Assembly (NCBI GenBank): GCA_019022495.1
Contig: JAFEKR010000003.1
Coordinates: forward strand, 62,001-126,000
From: Epichloe hybrida
Taxonomy: Eukaryota; Ascomycota; Sordariomycetes; Hypocreales; Clavicipitaceae
Length of the DNA stretch: 64,000 bases
Direction: 5' to 3'
Positions 10,894-24,284 of the stretch are shown here, piece by piece (the first letter of the stretch is position 1; every line of letters begins with the position of its first letter). The notes under the pieces are model-generated. The model was not told where the DNA came from, did not search any database, and saw only the letters and a list, made by a program, of their open reading frames with translations. The position numbers and the translations under genes are program-made.

Positions 10894-11890
10894 TCACTGT
10901 GACATCTGACTCAACGATCCTACCGCACCATATACCCTTCGCACAAGGACGTCTTCCACCGCGCCCTTGACATCATCCCAGCTTACGTGCTTGCAGAATT
11001 CCTCCAACGACCGCGGGCGTCGAGAAGCCACGTGTCCACCCCGAGCCTTGACCCTCTTCCGGATGGCCTTTTGCAGATAGACGGCCATGCCAGGATCCCT
11101 CTTCGACTGCTTCATCAAGTACTTTTTAATAAACTCTGCATCCGTCAACGTCGTCGTCTTATGGTCCATGTGCCATCTCCGTGTGGACCTGATGGTCTCT
11201 TCGATCCGACCCCGTATATCGCTTCTCGTGCAATCTACTTTTCCATCTTTAGTAGCCCTAGCCCTTGGCCCTGGCGCGCCCCAGCATCTCAACATCAGGC
11301 CACCCTTTTGACATGGACTCACCAGTAGTCACGGCAGCTCGCGCCGCCTCGCAGGCCTCCCTCTGCGTCTTCACGGCTGCCAGTACGGCATTCGCTTCCG
11401 CCAACGTCGGCAGCGTGCCCACCTTGCTCGCTAGTTCCTCAACCAAGTCCTTCATTTTGCCCATGTCAACTTTCATTTGGGTTACTTCCCGCCTGTATTC
11501 TTTCGCGTCAAGCTTGTCTTCTTCTCGGAGCTGACTGCTTGATTCGGCCCGCGCTCGAGTGGCCAGAATCTCACACCATAGCTTCTCCATGCGATCTGTA
11601 TGTTGTTGACGGAAAGCGTTGTTGTCCTTTGTCTGGAGGGCCAGCTGTGCGAGGTCTCGTTCCAGATTGTCTGCTTTGCTAATCAGCTTGCGAAGTCTGA
11701 GTTCGTTGGTCATGCGGGCCATCTTCTCGGCCCGTTCGAATAGTTCTGGACTGATGGGCAAGGTTTTCGACCGAAGAACGGGCGATGAGGAATTGACGAG
11801 GGTGACATTAGATGAAGGCGGAACTGAAGATGAAGCCGATGGCGGACAGTGGGATGCCGCAGGAACAGAGAGCTGACGTTTCGTCGTCAT
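10894..11890 (-). CDS. Coiled-coil protein of unknown function
   Basis: Two exons on the minus strand, 11323..11890 and 10894..11234, give 302 residues. The 88-nt intron has a GTGAGT donor and a TAG acceptor; joining is in phase and turns two overlapping partial ORFs into one protein (...AAVTTDCTRSDIRGR...). The start is an ATG at 11890. The N terminus is Ser/Pro-rich (~40 residues). It is followed by a charged, predicted coiled coil of ~130 residues (SPELFERAEKMARMTNELRL through EELASKVG) and a basic C-terminal part (KKYLMKQSKRDPGMAVYLQK) ending LEEFCKHVSWDDVKGAVEDV. I do not recognise the family. It lies upstream-to-downstream in the same orientation as the DUF3074 gene but with its own 560-nt upstream region. 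Confidence 0.65.
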
Positions 11891-12451
11891 GATGGCTTAC
11901 AAGTGGAAAATTGCATCGAACCGCTGGCTGGAAAGAATGGATATGAATGGCATGAGCTGTGTGGGCAATGGTCAAAAGTTGAGATGAGAAGATTAAGATT
12001 GGGGGGGGGGAAATGTCGTTGGAGAGAACATCAGTGAATTTTCTGGTGGCTCGGTGTTCGCTTGTGAAATTTGGCAAGTGCGTATGACTGCCTACCCCCA
12101 AGCACCTGCCTCCAAGTGGGAAAGTGATCAACAAGAAGTGTCAAAGTATAAAGTTATCAAGCGCTTGTGAAGTGACTATCTGGGTATACCTATCAAGGAG
12201 GCTGAGGCCGCCGTTTTAACAACGAAAAAAAAAAAAAAAAAAAAAATCCGCTGTGATCCGATAATAACATGCTACATGGGACCAGGGTCTTCGAAAGGTC
12301 GATCAAGAAACCGTGAGCCACCACTCGGATCGAGTTGACGATCCATGAATTCAAGCATCTGAGTGATGGCCCTGGTGCTTTCAACAGATCGCCTATGTCT
12401 ATCTGCATCGATCTGCGCGGTCCACTCCGAGAACCGACGAATGACTTGTTC
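11891..12451. other. Upstream region of the coiled-coil gene
   Basis: Gene-free stretch between two minus-strand genes. It contains a 10-nt G run near 12001-12010 and a 22-nt uninterrupted A run (12225-12246). On the minus strand that run is a T tract just downstream of the DUF3074 stop codon. Confidence 0.5.
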
Positions 12452-13525
12452 CTAAGCCAGCTGACCTTGCGGTTGACTTGCTTGATTGCTGGTCCGGGCT
12501 GCCTGCTGCACCTGTGTCTGTGTCTGCTCTGTGCCTTGCTGGACGACTCTCGGCTGGACCTCTGCAGTGGCAGGGCCGTTTCTCGGCCCCATCACTTCCT
12601 CGGCCTTCTCCCTCTCCACCGCAATCCAACTCAAGAACATGTCGACGTCCTTGGCGATCTGGCGGGGAATGGCCAACCGTTGAATCGCGCCCGGCAACAT
12701 GCCTCTCGCATCAGACACAACGCCCATGATCCATTCAACTCCGTCTGCGGTCCTACGCAGCCTCTCCACACTTGTGTAGGCACCCAGAACCGCATTGTGC
12801 CGACCCGGTGCGTCTTCATCTCGCAGAGAAATCTGAACAACCACAAATTCAGCACCATCTACAAGGTTCTCGTCGGACGCCGTGATCTGCAAGACGGGGA
12901 AAACACGCTTCTTCAGTGGAAAGGGAAGTTTGTGCACCGATTCTTCCCATCTCATGGTGATGTTTGTCCAGGTGTGATCTCCCTGAACAATCTTCATATC
13001 CCTGCACTTCCAGCTCATCATTCGGCGAAAGCTCAAGACGGTGGGTGTAAAGTCCTTCTCCGCCTTGGCATGATCCTCTTTGAAGCATCGGTGCCATTCT
13101 TTCCAGCCAGCGGTGCCCGGCACCTCGGCATCCTCATGAACGCTGCGTCGTAGATTCCATGTCTCGGCGCAAACACTCTTCATCTTGATGCCCTTGACGT
13201 CGCTGTGACTGTTGACAACGGCTTTGAGATCCCGTGCCGGCACGACGCGCTTGTACAGGTCGACAAGCGCAGTGGAGTTGGAAAACTTCTTGATTCCATC
13301 AGGACGCCAAGCCGAGCCGTTGGGGGAAGAAGCCGCAGGAGGAACGTCGTCAATAAATGGGACCGCTTCATGCAAGACGGCTGTGAGAAAGGGGACCAGT
13401 TCCTGGTGGGGGGTGGCTGAAGGCGGGAGGTCTGATGGATCTAGCCCCCATAGACGAACGAAACGTCCAGGACGGGGAGCAGAGAGGCTTCCATCCGGCT
13501 CGCAGAGCTGCACCTGGGTTATCAT
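12452..13525 (-). CDS. DUF3074 (START-like) domain protein
   Basis: 357 residues, one exon, ATG at 13525. The order of conserved blocks fits fungal DUF3074 proteins, whose fold is predicted to be START/lipid-binding-like: ETWNLRRSVHED, then GTAGWKEWHRCFKEDHAKAE, FTPTVLSFRR, PLKKRVFPVLQ, FVVVQISLRD, GAYTSVERLRR, WIMGVVSDARGMLPGAIQRL and IPRQIAKDVDMFLSWI. The last ~45 residues are Gln-rich and low-complexity. Ligand and process are unknown for the family. It sits between the coiled-coil gene and CYP51, all on the minus strand, with separate promoters. Proximity to a sterol-biosynthesis gene is suggestive at most. Confidence 0.75.
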   Translation of the reverse strand: MITQVQLCEPDGSLSAPRPGRFVRLWGLDPSDLPPSATPHQELVPFLTAVLHEAVPFIDDVPPAASSPNGSAWRPDGIKKFSNSTALVDLYKRVVPARDLKAVVNSHSDVKGIKMKSVCAETWNLRRSVHEDAEVPGTAGWKEWHRCFKEDHAKAEKDFTPTVLSFRRMMSWKCRDMKIVQGDHTWTNITMRWEESVHKLPFPLKKRVFPVLQITASDENLVDGAEFVVVQISLRDEDAPGRHNAVLGAYTSVERLRRTADGVEWIMGVVSDARGMLPGAIQRLAIPRQIAKDVDMFLSWIAVEREKAEEVMGPRNGPATAEVQPRVVQQGTEQTQTQVQQAARTSNQASQPQGQLA

Positions 13526-14242
13526 GAGGGCGGTGATGGAAGTAAGAGGGGGGTGGTTGGGTGGTTTGAAGTTGGTCTGAAGTTGGTCTGGGAATAGATA
13601 TCACGGATTGAGTATGCTGGGCGGCGATGGAAGGATAATCAAGTTGATGCAAAGATGCAAAGATGCAAAAGATGAGATGCGAACGCTCGTTGGGAAGACG
13701 ACTGAAAGACGGTTGAAAGAAGGTTGAAAAGGGAGCAAGTGGCAGCCTGGGAGGCACTTGACAGCTTCGCAATGCCGGGAAGTCGTTGCTCCCGTTTTTT
13801 GCTCCCCGGTCTTGCCCCATCTTGCCCCAATATGGACCGCAACACCATCTCGGACCTGCAGCAGCGACAGCAGCGGCGACAGCACCTGCGCCAGCACCTG
13901 CGCCAGCATTCAGCATTTGCCAGCCCTTGACGGAGTGCAAGACTTGCATTTCCAATTCAGTCGCCTACACTATACATGTAGCCCGCACTCCGTATTCCGT
14001 ACTCCATATCTCACGCTCTAATCAACCAAGCGTATTAAAAATTACCATCTTCATGCAATCGTGTGGACCACATCACACGGACGGACCCGTCCACCTCCAC
14101 ACGTCAAACTCCGGCGAGCAGCTCCAATATACAAACAAATCGCCATGCATCAACTTTGCTACTCGTCTTTTCTATGTCACACCATGCTGTGTATGACTTT
14201 TCCATTCATATTCAGCAGCTTCCCCCCGGGCCTTTCTTCCCT
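13526..14242. other. Intergenic region between DUF3074 gene and CYP51
   Basis: Promoter side of the DUF3074 gene and 3' flank of CYP51. It holds an AAAGATGC tandem repeat near 13648-13680 and imperfect CAGCAGCGA/CACCTGCGC repeats at about 13859-13912. ORFs across it are composed of these repeats and are not called. Confidence 0.5.
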
Positions 14243-16001
<1,759 letters not shown>

Positions 16002-17938
16002 CGTCGACAACCGTAGCCAAACACCTGGCGAGGAGTTTTTGAATGCAGGTGATTCACGATCTGGTGAAGGATCTCGTGGACAGAAGATTGGATGAGGTCG
16101 GAAGAGAAAACGGCAGCCGCTATTGTCTTGCGATGTCTTATTTGTATGTCCGTTCGAACAGAAGCAATACAATAGGGACCTGGACACACAAGGATTGTAA
16201 ACAAGAGGACGATTAAAAGAGACGCGCAGGCGGCGGCGCGTGATGCATCAACCGGGAGTTGTTCCAACACAGACGGATTCCTTTTTTTTTTATGCGGGCT
16301 GATAGTAAAAAGGGGAGGGGTGGGGGGCCACAGGGTGCAATCCGAGTCGTGTTGCCATTGTGAAATCAGGGACCGCCCAATCAGCGACGTCGCTTATGAA
16401 GGCGCAGGGGGTCTCGTATTCGGATTCACTTGCACCCTTTTGCGAAATGGACACGGGTGACATCTGGTTCATGCCACACCACGTCGCGCGGAGAAGGCTG
16501 GCTACGAATGCGAATAAGAGGCACGTACGGATACTAGACGGGGTAATGTATCTACTTATATCTCTAAATATCTCTAAACAACTATGGCACTCCCTCAACA
16601 TGCGAGGTTTAGCCACCTTCCACCACGGCCGTCACAAATTCCAAGTCGGCAGCTTCTCTGGCCGTGCTCAGCACCGCGCCGCTTGAAACAAGCACCGTGC
16701 AGGGGGGGGGGGGCTGCATCACCGCTGTGCAGCAGTCGAGCGTCCAATATTGCGTCGACGATGGCCCATTTCTTGGGTTGAAGGTGTACTGTTTGGTTCT
16801 CGATCATTGCGGTGGGGGTATTCGTGGTGATTGATGGATATGTATGTTTGCCAGCAGCGCTTGTATTTCCCTTTCCGGAAGTTACAACCAACAAGCACGA
16901 TTCCATCATGTGCGTTATGTAAGCAGGAACTGGTAATCGTGCCATGCCCCACTTGTTTTGGTTATCGCTTGCCTCTAACCACATAACCAAAAAGGTGGGG
17001 CGTGGCACGATGAACCACATGCCCCACCATGGCTATCAATCTTCTCAACAGTTCTGCGTCAACAGGCGCAGACAGAGAGGCAGCAGCTGAGCACGTCAAT
17101 ATATACATATGCGTCACATGTACAAGGGCAACCCGTTGGGCGCAGCTGACTGGTGGTGGTGGTGGTGGTGGTGGTGGTGCCTGGTCCGACTGCGCGACCA
17201 CCAAAGGATGGCAAATCAGCAGAACGTCCCGCAGAGGATGGAGGGCGGGAGTGACTCGAGTGAGTGCTCACCGCCGCGAGATGGCGAGGGGTCGGCAGGA
17301 TCTGTGCACTGTGCCAAGCACTATATATAGCCGAGCAAGGAAGGACAGTCTGAGAAAGCATCTCCGCACCGTACTGCCACTACCTTGAAGCACCGGCACC
17401 TGCTCAACGGACCCCACCCATCAAACACGGCCGTACGGAACGCAGCCTCCCTCCCCAGAGCGGCTCTCGTGCCCAATGTTCCATGCCTCCCCCCCCCCCA
17501 CAGCAGGCGGCGCGAACTGCATCTGGCGCAACTAGCAAGCCCTCATGTCAAAGCCCACCTGGTGAGTTGGCCAGTCCTGACTTCGCTCTTATACTTATCA
17601 TCTTTTCCCATAATCATCTTTGCCCTTCGCCTCCATCTCGCAAATCACACCGATTACTTACTTCTGGCAGCAGCCGCTTCTCGCATCTGTTCGACGCGAC
17701 CGGGACATCGCATCCTACCCACGGCATCATCGTCAAGTGACGTCTCGCGATAAGGCGGGGTTCGCCCGAAACGTTGGGGTGCGTGCCATCATCGTAATCG
17801 CATCATCACCTCCCTCTCGTTGTCGAAACCGAGCTTGTCTTGTTTTGATTACACACGAACAAGACGTGTCACTCTACGGCGGTTCTCTTGCAGAAAAGAA
17901 TAAAAATAAATAAAATACTCATCACACTCGTCTTCGTG
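16002..17938. other. Divergent promoter region of CYP51 and the membrane-protein gene
   Basis: 1.9 kb without a supportable gene. It contains a G run near 16701-16711, a (TGG)n tract at about 17151-17179, and a TATA-like CTATATATAG at 17321-17330. The TATA-like site lies ~610 bp before the ATG of the downstream gene, so it would imply a long or spliced leader. Small ORFs lack protein-like composition. Confidence 0.5.
17321..17330 (+). promoter_or_regulatory. TATA-like element
   Basis: CTATATATAG in an otherwise GC-balanced region, oriented towards the membrane-protein gene at 17939. Its distance from the ATG makes the assignment weak. Confidence 0.25.
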
Positions 17939-19254
17939 ATGGAGCAGAGTATGAGCCAGCCCAGCCCGCCGCCCGGTAGCCGATCGCAGCACAGTCCCTC
18001 CAGATTCAGTCCCGGTACGTCTCATCCACGTCGATTCGAAGGTATGCATATATCCCTTCGTCGGCCAAGTCAGCCAAGTCAGCCTGCTAACCTTTCGAAG
18101 AATCCTGGGTCGAAGTTGCATCGCAGCCTTCTTCCTCGTCTCTCTCCAGCGTCGCTGATGAGATCGTCACGACTGGTCTCACGGTCGCAGGTCCGTCCCA
18201 TCGCCGCCGTCGCCTGCAGAGCTCCGCCCGGTCCTCAAGATTGCCTCACCAGCAGACCGCAGTTCACGCTGCGGGCACCGGCAGCCAGGAGGAATATGAT
18301 GAGAGCGAGAGCGACGACGATAGATTGCTGGCGAGCTCAGCGGAAAACATCCACACGTCGCCAGAAGTGGTAGAGGATGTCTCGGAGGCCGAGTCGGACT
18401 CGGACGAGGATGATGCCACCGCACTCGGTCGTGCATCCGATCGGCCTGTTTTCAGACCGCAACCAAATGCCTTTTCCCACCCGCCCGTGAACGGGCCGCA
18501 AAGAAGCCGCTCGGCGACCTCAAGCATGCCACCTCATCCTCACAGCGGATTCACCAGGCCTTCGTTTTCCCAAAGATCACAGACCCGGGTCCATCGGGGA
18601 GGACCGCCCTTCATGTCACCATCCGTTCGTGAGGACAATGACGCAGCGTTGAGAGCATCGTTGACCACTCTCTTGTCGTGCGCTGCCGCAGCGCGTGGAT
18701 TACCAAAATCCAAGGAGGAAGCCGAGGCTCGGCGAGCGAGCCGCAGCGGCGTAGCGCCCAGCGCCCAGCCCATGGAGTTGCGTTTCATGCCCGAGTCGGA
18801 GCTGATGCAGGAAGACGCACCAGGTCATCACCCAGCAGCCAATGAAGCCAGGCGAGGGACGGGAAACTCGTCATCCAGATCGCCAACCAGGGCGGGCACC
18901 ACAACTGAAAAATCAAAGAGATCAGTGTCAGCTGGCCGCAGCCCCAGGGCAAGCAAAAAGAAGAAGGTCGCCGCGGCTTCGACTTCAGAAGACACTCTCA
19001 TCTCGCCCACGCTCTTTACATGGGTAGTAAGCGCTGGTGTCGTCGTCCTCGTCTCCGTCGTCGGCTTCGGAGCCGGATACGTCATCGGCCGTGAAGTCGG
19101 ACGCCAAGAAGCACAAGACGCCCTATCGGCGAGTATGAGCGCCGCAAACGAGACTTCCCAGACCGGATGCGAAATGATCCGCAGCTCCAGTGGCCTTCGG
19201 AAACTAAGATGGGGAGCCGGCGCTGTGAGTCGAAGCATTGCCGCACAGGCTTGA
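17939..19254 (+). CDS. Disordered single-pass membrane protein of unknown function
   Basis: Exons 17939..18041 and 18101..19254 encode 418 residues. The 59-nt intron has a GTATGC donor, a GCTAAC branch site and an AAG acceptor; joining gives RRFESWVEVASQPSS and connects the ATG-bearing frame to the long second frame. Most of the protein is Ser/Pro/Asp-rich and probably disordered, with an acidic stretch (SEAESDSDEDD) and a basic run ASKKKK ahead of the membrane. Near the C terminus is one clear transmembrane segment, FTWVVSAGVVVLVSVVGFGA, followed by GYVIGREVGRQEAQ. The topology looks tail-anchored-like with ~65 residues beyond the segment. I do not recognise the family. Confidence 0.65.
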
Positions 19255-20483
19255 GCCGAGTTCCTCGCCGAGAAAAGAAGAAGAGATTGGCAACTCGCAA
19301 CTGGCTGTTGTACAAGACGTAGACTCTTGGACCGAGTTTTCTTTTGCTTGATTGAATCTGAATTTTGCATCATGAAATGGATTTAATCCCGTAATAATTG
19401 GGATATGACAGGAATGGACATTTGAAAGCAGGTGTTACCCGGGGTGGGACAGGGTAGCAAAGGCACGCTCGAAGCGGAAGAGAGCGACCCCGTTCTTTTT
19501 GGATTTACGACTCGCGAGTCGGTGTTGGGAAAGTATTGGAAAACATCCATGCAGTTTAGGGGCTAATAAATCAATCACCTTGCCGCATATGAAGAGTTGT
19601 TCAATTTGAACATCTTGGCCTCGACAAGTGGTCCTGTACGTGTACATATGCCCTAAATGAAGCGTAGCCGTGCCATTGCGCTCCAAGTCTTTCGTAGCTT
19701 GCCAACAGCAAGTCATCTCCTCTTCACAGTGAACACGACACATCAACTTATTGATAACAGAAGCATGTTGATGACTTTTCCTTGCCTTGACGCCAAGAGA
19801 TCCTATGGAAATATGCAAAAGTGCAAGCACCTCGATAGTAGAATGGATTACTCACCTAGTACATTACACCAGAGACCATTACAAAGTAAGAAAAGACAAT
19901 AGAAAAGATGATGGTATCATTTACACGCACGCTTCAGGGCGGGTTTCTTCTTCAAGGCAGGATTTGCGCGACGTCATGTCACTCACAAGCTTCAAGTTGT
20001 TGCGATTGCAAGAGCCCCCAGGTGTCTCAGAAGTCTTTCGTGCAAACCTTGCGGTTGAATTTGTCTCGGGATGCCCTCGAGAACAGCACAACCCCTTTTT
20101 CTTTTCCTTTTCTTGCGAAAAGTTGAACAAAGGTTTCAAGGCAGGCATGTCAAATCCCTCAGAATCCCATTGGTAAATGCATGTCGTGTAAAACGACGCA
20201 AGTTTCTCGAACAGCCCACGTCAAAAAGCCATGGCAAAAAGAGCCATCCAGCGCCGTCATCTTCGAAAAGAAGAATCCTGTCGCCACGAGCCCACGGATC
20301 AAGTGTCCCCCCGCCCCGAGGTCTATCGCCGCCTTTTCATGAATAGAAGAGACGACTTCTCAAAGCCCACAGGCATAACGTTGTATGAAAACGCTGCCGT
20401 CAACTTGTTTTGAATAATGACAGCCCACAAAAGCCCACTGATGCAGCAAAGCCCGCTGAAGCCCTCACGTGCATGCCCCCTCC
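19255..20483. other. Convergent intergenic region
   Basis: 1.2 kb between the membrane-protein gene (plus) and the nucleolin-like gene (minus). Small ORFs only, none with recognisable composition. No RNA gene seen. Confidence 0.5.
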
Positions 20484-22174
20484 TTAATCAAAGGTCATCT
20501 TGGTGCCAGCAAAGCTTGAAGGAGTTCGGTTGGCACCAGTTCCAAATCCACCACGGCCTCCTCCGGAGCCACCGCGTCCGCCACGGCCACGGTCACCACC
20601 ACGGCCTCGGCCACCTCCCCGTCCGCCGAATCCGCCGCCGCCGCCACGGCCACCACCACGGCCGCCACCAAAACCACCACCTTCACGAGGAGGACGAGAG
20701 CTGGCGAAATCCAGACGGACGCTGCGAGTCATTCTGCCACTGCCAATGGCGGTGCCGTTCAACTGCTCAAGTACGGTCTTGGCGTCTTCAACCGAGTTGA
20801 AACTAACGTAGCCAAAGCCCTTCAAGTTTCCAGAATCACTAGTGGCATGATGATTAGTATCTAAAGTGATTTCACAGACAAGAAAACGTATATAAAAGCT
20901 TACGGGTCTGTAGGCAAGCGAACACTGGAGACTTCGGCAACCTCGCTGAAGAACTGTCGAACGGAATCCTGATCGACGTCGAAGGGCAAGTTGCCAACGA
21001 AGAGAGTGTCACTAGGGGGGCTGACAGTGTCGCCGTGCTTCTTGGCACGATCAGTCGCACGATCGCGAGGGTTGCCCTCGGCAGGACGAGCGTTTGCATA
21101 GTCCAAGTTCAGAGCACGGTTGTCAAGCTCAAAGCCCTGCATGGCTTCGTAGGCCTTACTAGCATTGGCACCGCTGTCGAAGTCGACGTATCCGAATCCA
21201 CGGCTGCGACCGCCCATCTTGTCAGTGACAACACGAGCACCGACCAGGCCCTCAAATTTCTTGAAAGCCTCATGGAGGGCGTCGTCGTCAATGTTCCAGC
21301 TCAAGTTACCAGCGAACAAGGTGGGAGCACCTTCCTCGTCAGTCTTGGCCTTCTTGGGAGTAGAGTCGATCTCGTGGTCGGCCTTGCGCTTCTTGGAAGC
21401 GGAAGCATCCTCAGACACGATCTTGGCTTCGTCAGACTCCTCGGAGTCGTCCTCAGAGTCATCTGAATCGTCCTCAGAATCATCTGAATCTTCCTCGGAA
21501 TCATCAGAGTCAGAGTCATCCTAAATGGGTCAGGTTAGTAAACAAGAAGGGGTTCTTTCGGATTGCATGTATTGACCAACCTTGGCATCAGCCTTCTTTT
21601 CGTCACTCTCCTCATCAGAGTCGGAGGAGTCCGAAGAGTCTGAAGAGTCGGCAGTCTCAACCTTGGCCTTTCCGTTGGCCTTGGGCTTAGCAGTCTCCTC
21701 CTCGGACTCGCTGTCGGAGTCGGAGTCAGAGCCGGACTCGGACTCAGATTCAGCCTTCTTGGCAGCCTTGGCCTTGCCCTTGGTAACAGGCTTCTTGGTC
21801 TCAGCCTCAGACTCACTGTCAGACTCAGAGTCAGACTCGGTCTCGGCCTTCTTAGTGGCTTTGACAGTCTTGGTCTTGTCATTGGCCGCGGCCTTCTTGA
21901 CAGTCTTTTTCTCGACCTCAGACTCGGAAGAGTCGGAGTCGGAGCTAGCAGCGTCGCTCTCGCTCTCAGAGTCAGACGAAGGCTCAGGTTCAGGCTCAAC
22001 GACCTTCTTCTTCTTCTTAGGGACCTCCTTCTCCTTGACTACTTTGTTGGCAGCAGCTTTGGCAATGTCCTTGGACTTGGTCTTGGAAGATTGGGAAGAC
22101 TTGGAGACGCCAGCATTCTTGACAACAGAGACGGCATTAGCCTTCTTGCTCTCCTTGGTCTTTGACTTGGCCAT
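20484..22174 (-). CDS. Nucleolin/gar2/Nsr1-like nucleolar RNA-binding protein
   Basis: Nucleolar protein for pre-rRNA processing and small-subunit assembly (nucleolin family). Three exons on the minus strand: 21581..22174, 20904..21520 and 20484..20838; 521 residues. The layout is diagnostic. A Lys-rich start with alternating Lys blocks and Ser/Asp/Glu acidic tracts occupies about residues 1-260. RRM1 is at ~264-341 (TLFAGNLSWNI, RSRGFGYVDF) and RRM2 at ~370-450 (TLFVGNLPFDV, KGFGYVSF). A C-terminal RGG/GGR-rich tail of ~60 residues ends KMTFD. RRM2 is split by the second intron within its beta-hairpin. The first intron interrupts the acidic tract in phase 0. The Ser/Asp tracts are likely casein kinase 2 substrates, as in the family. 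Confidence 0.9.
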
Positions 22175-22651
22175 TGTGGATGTGAATGATAATAAATCAA
22201 TGGGATGTATGCAAGAAGAAAAAAGTATGATGAAAAAATGGCATATGCAAAGATGCAAATTTCCCAGAGACGAGTGATGAGGAAAAATGAAAATGGAGGG
22301 GGCAGCAGCTCGCCTTGTACTTTTTTTTTTTTTCGTCCCGCCTGGCTGGTAGGTTTGGTCCCTTGGCGCGGTGTAGAGTTTTTTTTTTTTCACCTGGCAA
22401 ATTGTGGGGCGCTCACGGGCGGTGAGTTCGAGAAGAGGTACGTACCTTTTTCTACATGTAGAGATCGAGCCAGCTCTGGACACCTGACCATTGAGGCACT
22501 AATTTTCAACTCGGCGTGCAGCCGAGTTGATCTCCTCACGCAATCAGCTCCAAATCAGCGATCCTGTCCTCCGCCCGTTCCACAAAGCAACGACGAGGAC
22601 GACGCCCGGAATCAGAGGAAATTGTAAAAAAAAAACTCCGCACCCGCCGCC
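22175..22651. other. Divergent promoter of nucleolin-like and complex I subunit genes
   Basis: 477 nt shared by two divergent housekeeping genes. It contains two T tracts (about 22321-22333 and 22379-22390) and an A tract at 22626-22635 just before the start codon of the complex I subunit gene. Confidence 0.5.
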
Positions 22652-23105
22652 ATGCCAACTCCCGAATCCGAGCTTTTCAAGAGCCAAAAGCCCCAGGTCG
22701 CGCCGACCTTTAACGGCATAGACTACGACGATACCAAGGCTTTCAAGGCGGCCGAGGACGCCATCATCCGAGAACAATGGGTTGGCGCCATGAAGACGCG
22801 AATCGTGGGAGAGGAATTGGGCAAATGTTATATGCGTGAGGGCGTCAATCACCTGGAGAACTGCGGCGAATTACGAGGTGAGCGCCAATATTGACTCATC
22901 AACAAATGCCATGGGTTTGTCACATGCTGACAGACAGGAACTTTTAGAGAAATACCTGCAACTCCTTTCCACAAACAAGATCAAGGGTACCAAGTTCATC
23001 CAACAAAACTACCTTGAGCAGAAGGACCAGGAACTCGACATGGCGGCTCGAGTGCACACCACTGATAAGATTGCCAAGTTGAACCACGGCCGTTTCTCGT
23101 CATGA
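22652..23105 (+). CDS. NADH:ubiquinone oxidoreductase NDUFB10-type (12 kDa) subunit
   Basis: Accessory subunit of the membrane arm of mitochondrial complex I. Exons 22652..22877 and 22948..23105 encode 127 residues. The donor is GTGAGC, the branch site GCTGAC; of several nearby AGs only the one ending at 22947 joins the conserved frames, giving GELREKYLQLLS. The N terminus MPTPESELF and the block EQWVGAMKTRIVGEELGKCYMREGVNHLENC fit the fungal 12-kDa/PDSW family, including its paired cysteines. The length is normal for the family. Confidence 0.82.
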
Positions 23106-23587
23106 GAAGTTCACTGGAATGGGATGGGACGGAATATCCGAGATTCGGAACGAAGGCCAGCGATCGTAGCATGCTGGGTATTGTAGGACCTAAGTTGCCA
23201 GGGATTTGTGTCAACGTGCATCAGATTCAAGAGACTTGAGCGAAATGCCGCTAGTGGTCATGAACAGAAGCCATCACTTGGATCCTGTAACGAGTGTGTA
23301 TATAAGCAGGAATAAATATTCACCAATCAATGCTTTTTCTTTTTCTTCTTTTTTCGAATCAGTCGTCTACTTTCCTTTATCAAAAGTGCAGTGCTTGTTC
23401 TTGGAAGCTCGGCCCAGCTCTGCGGCAGTGGGGAAGCTCGCAAGGCTGCTCGAGGTGTCGCGCCCACTTCTCTCCCCATTGGCCCAATTTGTACATACGC
23501 TTTCCTAAATGTTGGCCAGCGTCCGACAAGCCTTGTCTGCACCCCTACGAAACTGTCATCGCGAACCTTCTCAAACCACAGCACATC
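23106..23587. other. Intergenic region
   Basis: 3' flank of the complex I subunit gene and 5' flank of the mitoribosomal gene, same orientation. No further gene seen. Confidence 0.5.
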
Positions 23588-24284
23588 ATGTTCTGCACAA
23601 GGTGCATCCGTGCCGGTGCCATTAGGCAACGGCTTCCACTGATCCGACAATTCCACGCATCAACGCACATTCGCTCGGCTGAATCCAAGCCCTCGTCGCC
23701 GGCGAACGACATCCCAAAATCATCAACTCAACGTTCGATCTGCATCGAGGGCACAGTTCTTTCTGGACTCAATTACTCCAAGGGGGGCCAAGACCCCGTG
23801 GCTAAGAAGGACGAAGAGTACCCCGAATGGCTGTGGTCATGTCTGGACGTCATGAAGAAGGCTGACTCTGCTGACGAAAACGCCGGAGACGAATTCTGTA
23901 CATCTTCACTCTTTGCTTTATTACCCTTCCCCCCCCCCCCCCTAACGCCCCCTTTCAGAAAATAATGGCTCCTTTTCCGTTGACATGTGGTCTTTTTAGA
24001 TGTTATGAAGACTAACGAAATGTGTAGCTAAATCCAAGAAGCAACGCAAAATTGCTGCGAAGCGACAAAAGGCGCTCGAGGCCAAGCTTCTGGCCGAGGG
24101 TAACCTCGAAGCCTTGGCTCCCAAGATTCCCATTCAGCATCAGTCAATTAACCTTCCAGGCGACGAGGGCGGAAGTGTTGCGGATAACATTGCGGCTGCC
24201 GAGAAGCGAGAGGAGCTGAAGAAGGCTATGCGAAAGGAGAGAAAGGCTAAGATCAAGGAAGCCAATTACTTGAAGTCTATGTAA
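23588..24284 (+). CDS. MRPL37: Mitochondrial large ribosomal subunit protein mL54
   Basis: Component of the mitochondrial 54S large subunit (mL54; Mrpl37 in yeast). Exons 23588..23897 and 24028..24284 encode 188 residues; the junction reads DEFSKSKKQRKIAAKRQK. The 130-nt intron has a GTACAT donor, an ACTAAC branch site and a TAG acceptor, and carries a 14-nt C run (23929-23942). The N terminus is a basic presequence (CIRAGAIRQRLPLIRQFHAS). The family core is GTVLSGLNYSKGGQDPVAKKDEEYPEWLW, followed by a Lys/Arg-rich C-terminal helix ending MRKERKAKIKEANYLKSM. Confidence 0.85.

Noticed and set aside
13368..14196. Several overlapping ORFs upstream of the DUF3074 gene
   Set aside because: Built from the CAG/CACCTG repeats and AAAGATGC repeats; no protein-like composition.
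20500..20811. Pro/Arg-rich ORF opposite the RGG tail of the nucleolin-like gene
   Set aside because: Complement of GGC/CGT repeats; no independent support.
22938..22947. Alternative acceptors for the complex I subunit intron at 22933 and 22937
   Set aside because: They give the wrong frame for the conserved EKYLQLLS block; only the AG ending at 22947 fits.
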